Assembly: GCA_023456105.1 (NCBI GenBank)
Contig: JAEYAO010000019.1
Coordinates: forward strand, 1 to 64,000
Origin: Pseudomonadota bacterium
Lineage (GTDB): Bacteria > Pseudomonadota > Alphaproteobacteria > Caulobacterales > Caulobacteraceae
Length of the DNA: 64,000 bases
Reading direction: 5' to 3'
Shown piece after piece: positions 53,728 to 61,628 of the stretch (positions are counted from its first letter, which is position 1; the number at the start of each line of letters is the position of its first letter). Position numbers and translations under genes: made by a program. The notes under the pieces were generated by a model. The model was not told where the DNA came from, made no database searches, and was given only the letters and a program-made list of their open reading frames with translations.

Positions 53728-55401
53728 ATGACAGACAGCGCCATTGGTGCGCCCGGAAGCGAGACCAAGGTCGTCGATCGAAACGACAAGCTGGTGATCC
53801 TCGCCTCCTCGGTCGGCACCGTGATCGAATGGTACGACTTTTACCTTTACGGCTCGCTGGCCGCGATCATCACGGTCCAGTTCTTTTCGGGTGTGAACGA
53901 GACCACCGGCTACATCTTCGCGCTGCTGGCGTTCGCGGCGGGCTTTGCGGTTCGGCCGTTCGGGGCCATCGTGTTCGGTCGGCTGGGCGATCTGTGGGGG
54001 CGCAAGAACACCTTTCTGGTGACCATGCTGCTGATGGGGCTGTCGACCTTCGTGGTGGGCCTCTTGCCGCCCTACGCCGCCATCGGCATCGCCGCGCCGA
54101 TTATCCTGGTGCTGATGCGCCTGATCCAGGGTCTTGCGCTGGGCGGCGAGTACGGTGGTGCGGCCACCTACGTCGCCGAGCACGCGCCGCATGGAAAGCG
54201 CGGCTTCTACACCTCCTTCATCCAGATCACCGCCACGGCGGGCCTGGTGCTGAGCCTCGCCGTCATCCTGGTGGTTCGCTTCTCGGTGGGCGAGGAAGCC
54301 TTCGCCGCCTGGGGCTGGCGCATCCCGTTCCTGGTCTCGATCCTGCTGCTGGGCGTATCGCTGTGGATCCGGCTGAAGCTGGCGGAAAGCCCGTCGTTCA
54401 AGCAGATGAAGGCGGAGGGCAAGGGCTCCAAGACGCCGCTCAAGGACTCCTTCGGCAAGTGGCCGAACCTGAAGCTGGTGCTGATCGCGCTGGTGGGCCT
54501 GACCGCCGGCCAAGCCGTGATCTGGTACACCGGCCAGTTCTACGCCCTGTTCTTCCTGGAGCGGGTGCTGCGGGTCGACGCCTCGCTGGTCTACATCATG
54601 CTGGCCATCGCGCTCTTGGCGGCCTCGCCCTTCTTCATCTTCTGGGGCTGGCTGTCGGACAAGGTGGGCCGCAAGCCCATCATCCTGGGCGGGTGCCTTC
54701 TGGCCGCCGTGACCTACTTCCCGCTGTTCGACGCCCTGACGGAGGCGGCCAATCCGCGCCTCGCCGCAGCTGCGGCCTCCGCACCGGTGGTGGTCTACGC
54801 CGACCTCGCCGACTGCAACGTCCAGTTCGATCCCGTCGGCAAGACGGTGTTCAACCACTCCTGCGACCTGGCCAAGTCCTACCTGGCCAAGGCGGGCGTG
54901 ACCTACACCAACGTCGCGGCGCCGGCGGGCACGGTGGCCGAGGTGCGCATCGGCGATCAGGCCGTGGTGCCGGGCTTCCGGGGCGAGACGCTGCCGGCGG
55001 CCGACTTCGCTGCCCAGAAGAAGACCTGGGACGCGGGGCTGGGCGAACAGCTGGCCGCCGCCGGCTATCCGGCCAAGGCCGACAGCGCCCTGGTGAACAA
55101 GCCCATGGTGGTGCTGATCCTGTTCATCCTCGGCTTCTACGTGACCATGGTCTACGGCCCGATCGCGGCGGCGCTGGTTGAGATGTTCCCGACCAACATC
55201 CGCTACACCTCCATGTCGCTGCCCTACCACATCGGCAACGGCTGGTTCGGGGGCTTCCTGCCGACCACGGCCTTCGCCATCGTGGCGGCGACCGGCAACA
55301 TCTACTCCGGCCTCTGGTATCCGATCATCGTTGCGGTCGCGACGGTGGTGCTGGGCTTCCTGCTGGTCAAGGAAGGCAAGGACGTCGACATCAACGCCTG
55401 A
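53728..55401 (+). CDS. MHS-family MFS carrier with a large periplasmic insertion
   Basis: About 557 residues. Twelve-helix metabolite:H+ symporter (MHS) type: GTVIEWYDFYLYGS in helix 1, GRLGDLWGRK, the RLIQGLALGGEYGGAA motif, and the second-half SDKVGRKP. Residues about 336-455 form a hydrophilic insertion between helices 9 and 10, with cysteines in ADCNVQFDP and HSCDLAKSY, unlike short MHS members. GGGAGG (53715-53720) is the ribosome site. It lies between tetR and the CrbS-like kinase, so it may carry a short-chain acid. Confidence 0.9.
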   Translation: MTDSAIGAPGSETKVVDRNDKLVILASSVGTVIEWYDFYLYGSLAAIITVQFFSGVNETTGYIFALLAFAAGFAVRPFGAIVFGRLGDLWGRKNTFLVTMLLMGLSTFVVGLLPPYAAIGIAAPIILVLMRLIQGLALGGEYGGAATYVAEHAPHGKRGFYTSFIQITATAGLVLSLAVILVVRFSVGEEAFAAWGWRIPFLVSILLLGVSLWIRLKLAESPSFKQMKAEGKGSKTPLKDSFGKWPNLKLVLIALVGLTAGQAVIWYTGQFYALFFLERVLRVDASLVYIMLAIALLAASPFFIFWGWLSDKVGRKPIILGGCLLAAVTYFPLFDALTEAANPRLAAAAASAPVVVYADLADCNVQFDPVGKTVFNHSCDLAKSYLAKAGVTYTNVAAPAGTVAEVRIGDQAVVPGFRGETLPAADFAAQKKTWDAGLGEQLAAAGYPAKADSALVNKPMVVLILFILGFYVTMVYGPIAAALVEMFPTNIRYTSMSLPYHIGNGWFGGFLPTTAFAIVAATGNIYSGLWYPIIVAVATVVLGFLLVKEGKDVDINA

Positions 55402-55428
55402 TCTCCTGCTTTCAGGCGCGGATGGAGG

Positions 55429-55454
55429 GCGGGTCGGCCGAGAGGCCGGCCCGC
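55429..55454 (+). terminator. Terminator-like hairpin between the MHS carrier and the kinase
   Basis: An 11-pair stem (55429-55439 with 55444-55454, one T-G pair) with loop GAGA, followed by TCTTCGCTT, a weak T-run. It lies about 28 bases after the MHS stop and 45 before the kinase ATG, so the kinase may have its own promoter. Confidence 0.55.
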
Positions 55455-55498
55455 TCTTCGCTTGCGCAGATCACGCACGCCGGTTCTAGATCACGCCG

Positions 55499-58400
55499 AT
55501 GCCCAGCCTGATGATCCTGGTGATGGTGGCCGCCTATATGGCCATGCTGTTCGCCGTCGCCTGGCGCGGCGAGCAGAAGACAGGCGCGCACAACCGGCTG
55601 GGGCCGTGGGCCTACCCGCTGTCGCTGTCGATCTACTGCACCTCCTGGACCTATTACGGTGCGGTCGGCACGGCGGCGCGAAACGGCTGGGAGTATCTGC
55701 CGATCTACATCGGGCCGGTGATCGGCCTGGTGGTGCTGTTTCCCATCTGGCGGCGCATCGCGGCGGCGGCGCGGCGCGAGAATGTGGGCTCCATCGCCGA
55801 CTTCATCTCGTCGCGATACGGCAAGAGCCAGGGCCTGGGCGCGCTGGTCGCCTGCGTCGCCATCGTGGGCTCGATCCCCTACATCGCCCTGCAGCTGAAA
55901 TCGCTGTCCATGGCCTGGGAGCTGCTGACCCGAGGCACGGCGGTGGAGGGCTCGGAAGGGCCGACAGTCGCGGTGATGGCCGCTGTTCTGGCGGGTTTCG
56001 CCATCCTGTTCGGCGCGCGCCGTCCCGATCTCACCGAACACAATCGGGGCCTGATCCGGGCCATCGCGCTGGAGTCGGTGGTCAAGCTGGCGGCCCTGGT
56101 GGCGGTCGCGGTCTTCGCCGTGGTGCTGCTGCTGGGCGCTCCGCCGGACCGGGTGGCTGAGAGCCTTGGACAGTTGGCCGCGCCGCCGGACGTGGACGCC
56201 CGCTTCCTGTCGATAACGCTGCTGGCGACCCTGGCGGTGTTCTGCCTTCCCCGCCAGTTCCACGTCGCCTTTGTGGAGGCGTCGGAGCCGGATCATGTCC
56301 GTCGCGCCCGCTCGGTGTTTCCGCTGTATCTGCTGATCACCAGCCTGGCCGTCCTGCCGCTGGTGGCGGCGGGTGGTCTGTTCGCAGGCGCGGCGGACCC
56401 GGATTTGTTCGTGCTGAACCTGCCGTTCCAGAACGGATCCGGCCTCTTGACCGCCGTTGTCTTCGTAGGCGGCTTTTCGGCCGCAACCGCCATGGTGATC
56501 GTGGAGGCGGTGGCGTTGTCAGCGATGGCGTCCAACAGCCTGATCCTGCCCCTAGCGGCGCGCGACCGCTGGCGCGCCCGGGCCGACGCCTCGGACATGG
56601 CCGGCGTAATCCTGCAGGTGCGGCGCGGGGTGATCGCGCTGGTGCTGTTTCTCGGCTGGCTCTATTATCAAGCCATCGACCGCTCGAGCGGTCTGGCCAG
56701 CATCGGCCTGACCTCGTTCGCGGCGCTGGCGCAGCTGGCGCCGGCCCTGTTCGGCGCGGTGCTGTGGCGCGACGGCCATGCGCGGGGCGCCATCGCCGGC
56801 ATCGCGGCCGGCAGCGTGATCTGGCTGGTGCTGATGGCCTGGCCCCAGGTTGGCGGGACCTTGGGCTGGACGGGGGGACAGCCGCTCGGCCTCGACGATC
56901 CCTTGCCCCTCGGCGTCCTGCTGAGCCTTTCGATCAACACGCTCATCTATGTGGTCGTCTCCAGGCGTGCGCGCCCGCGCCTGATCGACCGCGTGCAGGC
57001 CCGCGCTTTCGTCGATCGGATCAGCCCGGACTGGCGCGAGCGCGACAGCGCGCCGTCCGGAGCGTCGGTCGGCGACCTCAAGACCCTGGTGGCCCGCTTC
57101 GTCGGCGATCCCTCCGCGCGGCGGGCGTTCGAGGCGCACGCCCGCGAGACGGGGCTGGCCTTGAAGGACGGCGACCCCGCAGACGCCGGTCTGGCGCGTG
57201 CGGCCGAGCGGATGCTGGCGGGCGCGGTGGGCGCCTCATCGGCCCGGCGGGTCATCGCCGCGGCTCTGGCCGGCGGAGGCCGCGCACCCGAGGACGTGGT
57301 GCGGATGCTGGACGAGGCGTCGCTGGCCGTCCAGTTCAACCGCGAACTGCTGCAGGCCACGCTGGACAACATCGACCAGGGCGTCAGCGTGGTGGACGCC
57401 GACCTGCGCTTGATCGCCTGGAACGCGCGCTATGTGGAGCTGTTCGACCTGCCGCCCGGCTTCGTCCACGTGGGTCTGCCGGTGGCCGAAGTCTATCGCC
57501 TGAACGCCGAGCGCGGAGAGGCGCCGGCGGCCGACATCGGCGCCTGGGTCGAGCGGCGGCTGGAGGCGCTGGCTCGCCGCATTCCGCACAGTCATGAGCG
57601 GATTCAGCCGAACGGCCGCGTGCTGCGCTCCACCGGCGCGCCGATGGCGGGCGGCGGCTATGTCACCAGCTACACCGACATCACCGAACTGCGGCGTGCG
57701 GCTGAGGCCTTGGCCGAGGCCAACGAAAGGCTGGAGGCCCGCGTCGCGGACCGCACCGAACGGCTGGAGGAGGCGCGTCGGCTGGCGGAAGAGGCGACGG
57801 CGTCCAAGACCCGGTTCCTGGCCGCCGCCAGCCACGACCTGTTGCAGCCGCTGCACGCCGCTCGCCTGTTCATCGCCGCCCTGAAGGAGCAGCCGGGAGA
57901 GGGCGGACGCGCGCTGGCCGACAACGCCGACCGCTCGATCGAAAGCGCGCATGGCATGCTCAAGGCCCTGCTCAACCTGTCGCGGCTCGAGGCCGGCGGG
58001 GTCAAGCCGGCGGTCGCGCCCCTGTCGGTCGAGGCTTTGTTCGAAGAGCTCAGGCGCGACTTCATTCCCCAGGCGCGCGGCAAGGGGTTGAGGCTGCGCA
58101 TCGTCTCCAGCCGGACATGGGTCCTGTCGGATCGCGACCTGCTCCGATCGCTGCTGCAGAACCTGATCGGCAACGCCATCCGCTACACCGATCAGGGCGG
58201 GATCGTGGTGGGCGTCCGACGCAGCGGCGGCGCCCTGCGTTTCGAGGTGCACGACACCGGGCGCGGCATCCCGGCCGAACAGCAGGAGGCGGTGTTCGGC
58301 CCCTTCACCCGGCTGGCCGGGCGCGGCGGCGATGAGACGGGGGCCGGTCTGGGCCTCGCCATCGTGCGCCGTGTGGCGGCGTTGCTGGATTATCCGCTGT

Positions 58401-58870
58401 TGCTGCGCTCGGAGGTAGGAAGGGGATCGACCTTCACCCTGACCGCGCCGCGTGCCGCCCCGGCCGCCACCGTCGTGGTTACAGCCGGCATCAAGACGCC
58501 GCTGGTCGGAACCCGCGTGCTGTGCGTTGACAACGAGCCGGCGATCCTCGAGGCCTTATCCGCCCTCCTGGGCCGCTGGGGCGTGGAGGTTGTGACGGCG
58601 GCGGACGCGGACAGCGCCGTCTCGGCGAACGGCCCCTTCGACGCCATCCTGGTCGATCTGCATCTGGGCGAGGGCGCCGATGGGCTGGAGCTCATCGCCG
58701 CCCTGCGCGCGGGCGGGCGGACCCAGGGAGCGCGGCTGGCGCTGATCTCGGCGGATACCGACGAGGCCTTGTCCGAGCGGGCCCTAGCGGCGGGCGCCGT
58801 GCTGATGCCCAAGCCCGTGCGGCCCGCCGCGCTGAAAGCGTTCCTGACCAGCCGCGCCCGGACGGATTAA
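55499..58870 (+). CDS. CrbS-like hybrid sensor kinase with SSS, STAC, PAS, kinase and receiver domains
   Basis: 1123 residues. Residues 1-500 are a sodium:solute symporter-like membrane domain (SSS). Residues ~510-610 are STAC-like (LVARFVGDPSARRAFEAHAR, AERMLAGAVGASSARRVI). PAS about 615-730, a coiled coil, then H779 in AAASHDLLQPLHAARLF, HATPase about 878-983, and a receiver with D1053 (ILVDLHLGEGADG). CrbS kinases sense acetate-like substrates and phosphorylate CrbR to turn on acs; here the CrbR-like gene and acs are within 10 kb. The stop overlaps the GNAT stop as TTAA. Confidence 0.9.
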   Translation: MPSLMILVMVAAYMAMLFAVAWRGEQKTGAHNRLGPWAYPLSLSIYCTSWTYYGAVGTAARNGWEYLPIYIGPVIGLVVLFPIWRRIAAAARRENVGSIADFISSRYGKSQGLGALVACVAIVGSIPYIALQLKSLSMAWELLTRGTAVEGSEGPTVAVMAAVLAGFAILFGARRPDLTEHNRGLIRAIALESVVKLAALVAVAVFAVVLLLGAPPDRVAESLGQLAAPPDVDARFLSITLLATLAVFCLPRQFHVAFVEASEPDHVRRARSVFPLYLLITSLAVLPLVAAGGLFAGAADPDLFVLNLPFQNGSGLLTAVVFVGGFSAATAMVIVEAVALSAMASNSLILPLAARDRWRARADASDMAGVILQVRRGVIALVLFLGWLYYQAIDRSSGLASIGLTSFAALAQLAPALFGAVLWRDGHARGAIAGIAAGSVIWLVLMAWPQVGGTLGWTGGQPLGLDDPLPLGVLLSLSINTLIYVVVSRRARPRLIDRVQARAFVDRISPDWRERDSAPSGASVGDLKTLVARFVGDPSARRAFEAHARETGLALKDGDPADAGLARAAERMLAGAVGASSARRVIAAALAGGGRAPEDVVRMLDEASLAVQFNRELLQATLDNIDQGVSVVDADLRLIAWNARYVELFDLPPGFVHVGLPVAEVYRLNAERGEAPAADIGAWVERRLEALARRIPHSHERIQPNGRVLRSTGAPMAGGGYVTSYTDITELRRAAEALAEANERLEARVADRTERLEEARRLAEEATASKTRFLAAASHDLLQPLHAARLFIAALKEQPGEGGRALADNADRSIESAHGMLKALLNLSRLEAGGVKPAVAPLSVEALFEELRRDFIPQARGKGLRLRIVSSRTWVLSDRDLLRSLLQNLIGNAIRYTDQGGIVVGVRRSGGALRFEVHDTGRGIPAEQQEAVFGPFTRLAGRGGDETGAGLGLAIVRRVAALLDYPLLLRSEVGRGSTFTLTAPRAAPAATVVVTAGIKTPLVGTRVLCVDNEPAILEALSALLGRWGVEVVTAADADSAVSANGPFDAILVDLHLGEGADGLELIAALRAGGRTQGARLALISADTDEALSERALAAGAVLMPKPVRPAALKAFLTSRARTD

Positions 58871-59391
58871 AGACGCTTGCGCAGCACCACAAAGAACAAG
58901 GGCTCGCGCGGAAGGCCGAAGCGCGGATCGTCCATCGGAAACGGCCGTGTCTCGCCCGTGAGCGCATAGCCGCGCCGTTCGTACCAGGCGATCAGTTCGC
59001 GACGCCGGGCGATGACCGTCATCTCCATGGCGCGCGCGCCGAAGCGGTCGCGGGCCCAGGCCTCCCCCGCCTCCAGCAGTTCACGACCCAGCCCGCCCGC
59101 CTGCCGCTCGGGATCGACCGTCAGCATGCCGAGATAGCCCAGGCCGTCGCCCAGGTCCGCGACCTGGACGCAGCCGATCAGACCACCCTCCTGTTCGGCC
59201 ATCAGCAGCACGCGCGCAGGATTGGCGACCAGGGCCGACAACTCGGTGGCGTCGGTGCGTTGACCGTCCAGCAGGTCCGCCTCGTGCGTCCAGCCGCGCC
59301 GGGCGGCGTCGCCCCGATAGGCGCTTTCGATCAGCCGGTGCAGTCGCGCGATGTCGCCCGCGCCGGCCGGGCGGAAAGCGAGCGCGCTCAA
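58867..59391 (-). CDS. GNAT-family acetyltransferase
   Basis: About 174 residues. LGYLGMLTVDPERQAGGLGRELLEAGEAWARDRFGA holds the acetyl-CoA-binding Q/R-x2-G-x-G/A pattern. The start is TTG at 59391, whose TTGA overlaps the stop of the S46 peptidase, so it relies on translational coupling. A reading as far as 59994 is an artefact in the S46 shadow frame. Substrate unknown; peptide amino termini released by the peptidase are one speculative idea. Confidence 0.85.
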   Translation of the reverse strand: MSALAFRPAGAGDIARLHRLIESAYRGDAARRGWTHEADLLDGQRTDATELSALVANPARVLLMAEQEGGLIGCVQVADLGDGLGYLGMLTVDPERQAGGLGRELLEAGEAWARDRFGARAMEMTVIARRRELIAWYERRGYALTGETRPFPMDDPRFGLPREPLFFVVLRKRL

Positions 59392-61451
59392 CGCGTGACG
59401 CCCAGCTCCCGCACCAGGCCGTCCATGCCGTAGACGTCGCGCAGCGCCGTCGTCACCGCGCCCGTGGTCACGATCACGCTGCGGTTCACGGCCCGGTCGT
59501 AGCCATAGGCGTTCCGCTGGGTCAGCACGGTCGAATCGAAGTTGGCCCCGACGATCTCGCCCCGCGCGTTGATCGCTGGCGAGCCGGACGAGCCGCCGAT
59601 GGTGTCGGTGGACAGGGCCATGTTCAGCACCGTGTCGCCGTCGATCCGCTCGCGCGCCGCCAGCAGCCTGGGCGCAACGTCGAACGGCGCCGAGCCGGTC
59701 GCACGATCCCACAGGCCGTTGAAGGTGGTGAAGGCTCCCCAGCGCTGGCCCGGAACGTCCGAGCCTTCGATCCGGCCGTAGGTCAGGCGCAGGGTGCCGG
59801 TCGCATCCGGATAGACGCTGTCGCCGTAGACGGCGAAGCGGGCGGCGGCCAGCTGTTCGGAGGCGCGGTCGGTCGGGGCCTGCACCTTCTCCTCCCACTC
59901 GGCGCGGACAGAGCGGGCGGCCGGGTCGGTGCGCAGCACGTGCTGGATCAGCGGGTCGGTGGAGGCCTGGATCGCCGGCAGGCCGCCTTCCCACAGCGCG
60001 CGGCGGACGGCCGGATCGCCCAGGGTGGAGCCCTCGACCAGGCGCGCCGACAGGGCTTCCGGGCTCTCCTGGCCCAGGAGGCCGCGGACGCGCGGATCAT
60101 CGACGGTCAGCCATTCGCGCGTCTTGGACAACCACCATTCCAGCTGAACCTGCTCCAGCGCCGGATAGACGGGACGTTCGGCCAGCAGGCGTTGCTCGAG
60201 CGCGGGCAGGCGGCTGTCGGCGAATTCGGGCAGGCGTTCGGCGCTGGGCTTGGCGCGTTCCTGCGCGGCGCGCACCAGGGACACGGCGGCGCCGTACAGC
60301 GACGACCCGCCCCCGGCGCGTCCCTCCAGCAGGGCGTAGGCGGGATAGAGCTCGCGCTGGATCGGCTGCACCGCCTCCAGCGCCGCCCACGGATCGCCGC
60401 CTGCGGCCACGGCGGGATCGGCGGCGAAACGCCGGCGGAAGTCGGCCTCGGCCTCGGCCAGGCGGCCGGTGAAGGCGGCGTCGATCAGCGCCGCCTGGCG
60501 TCCGCGTCCGCGCTTGTAGGTGTTCTCCAGGCCCACGATGGGGTCCATGGCGATAAAGGCGTTCTCGTCGCTTTCTTCCGAGAAGCGGATCAGCCGGCCG
60601 CGCAGCTCGGAGGCGATCAGCTGGTCCATCGGCAGGACCACGTCGCGCACGGTGGACAGCTGGGCCTGGGTCAGCAGGCGCTGGGTCGCGCCGGGATTGC
60701 CGGACACGAACACCGGCTCGCCCTCGGTGGGCCGCCCGGCGTTCCAGGTGAAGTGGACGGGCGTGTCGACCGGCTTGCCGTCCTCGTACAGGCGGATGAA
60801 TGCCGCATCGATGGCGAAGCGCGGAAAGGAGAAGTTGTCCAGATCCCCGCCGAATGTCGCCGCGCGATCCTCGGGCGCGAAGGCCAGGCGAACGTCGGTG
60901 TAGCGGCGGAACTTGTAGAGCTTGAACTGGCCGCCGCGGTACAGGCTGACCACCTGGCAGCGGACCTTGGGGTCGCCCGCGCAGCCCTCGCTCTCGATCC
61001 GGCCGGCCTCGGCGTCGCGCGCCTGGGTGAAGGCCTGGCCGGACAGGCCTTCACCGGCCTTTTGCATCCGCTCGGTGACGTCCGAGATGTCGGTCAGGAT
61101 TTCGGCGGAGGCGCCGGGGCAGCGGCGCTCCTCTTCGCGCGTCTTGGGCGTGAACCCCGTCTCGGCGTAGTTGACCTGCGGAGTCGACAGGTTGGCGACG
61201 CAGGTGGCCACGCAGTGATTGTTGGTCATCACCAGACCCTCGCCGGACACCAGACCCGCCGAGCAGCCGCCGAACTTCACCGACGACAGCCGCACCTTGT
61301 CCAGCCAGGCCTGGTCGATGGAGGTCCCCAGCGTCTGGTTGGCGCGGGCGATGGGGAAGTTGTCGAATGTCCACATGCCCTCCTCGGCGCTGACCGAAGA
61401 CGCGGCGGCGAGAGCGAGAACGGCGGCGGAGGCGGCGAGGGCGAAACGCAT
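59388..61451 (-). CDS. S46-family dipeptidyl peptidase, secreted (copy 1)
   Basis: 687 residues with a signal peptide. S46 (DPP7/DPP11) trypsin-like fold: catalytic His H79 in MTNNHCV, Ser S622 in GGSSGSPAINARGE, and the acid likely in GDLDNFSFPR. EEGMWTFDNFPIARAN is the family N-terminus. These exopeptidases release dipeptides from peptide N-termini in the periplasm. Paralogous to the gene at 61629. GNAT coupled at its end. Confidence 0.93.
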   Translation of the reverse strand: MRFALAASAAVLALAAASSVSAEEGMWTFDNFPIARANQTLGTSIDQAWLDKVRLSSVKFGGCSAGLVSGEGLVMTNNHCVATCVANLSTPQVNYAETGFTPKTREEERRCPGASAEILTDISDVTERMQKAGEGLSGQAFTQARDAEAGRIESEGCAGDPKVRCQVVSLYRGGQFKLYKFRRYTDVRLAFAPEDRAATFGGDLDNFSFPRFAIDAAFIRLYEDGKPVDTPVHFTWNAGRPTEGEPVFVSGNPGATQRLLTQAQLSTVRDVVLPMDQLIASELRGRLIRFSEESDENAFIAMDPIVGLENTYKRGRGRQAALIDAAFTGRLAEAEADFRRRFAADPAVAAGGDPWAALEAVQPIQRELYPAYALLEGRAGGGSSLYGAAVSLVRAAQERAKPSAERLPEFADSRLPALEQRLLAERPVYPALEQVQLEWWLSKTREWLTVDDPRVRGLLGQESPEALSARLVEGSTLGDPAVRRALWEGGLPAIQASTDPLIQHVLRTDPAARSVRAEWEEKVQAPTDRASEQLAAARFAVYGDSVYPDATGTLRLTYGRIEGSDVPGQRWGAFTTFNGLWDRATGSAPFDVAPRLLAARERIDGDTVLNMALSTDTIGGSSGSPAINARGEIVGANFDSTVLTQRNAYGYDRAVNRSVIVTTGAVTTALRDVYGMDGLVRELGVTR

Positions 61452-61461
61452 GGACAGGTCC

Positions 61462-61625
61462 TTTTCTCCTCCATGCTCGCAGAGCGAGTGAGGAGGTGGC
61501 GCGGTGCGTCAGCACCGTGACGGAGGGGCTTCTTTGATACACCCCATCTTTCATGCGGTGGAGAAACCCCTCCACCGCTTCGCGGTCCCCCTCCCCATCG
61601 CAGGCGATGGGGAGGAGAGTCGGTC
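61462..61625. repeat. Composite palindromic repeat between the S46 genes
   Basis: Four hairpins in a row: CTCGC-AGA-GCGAG inside CTCCTC...GAGGAG (near 61467-61497); CGGTGC-GTCA-GCACCG (61502-61517); GCGGTGGAG with CTCCACCGC (61555-61578); and CCTCCCCATCG-CAGG-CGATGGGGAGG (61590-61615). The pattern resembles composite intergenic elements common in Caulobacter-related genomes. It probably ends transcription or stabilises the first S46 message. Confidence 0.75.
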
Positions 61626-61628
61626 GTC

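Noticed and set aside
59391..59994. Upstream extension of the GNAT gene inside the S46 peptidase
   Set aside because: The extension is the shifted frame of S46; the TTG at 59391 with TTGA coupling fits the GNAT N-terminus.
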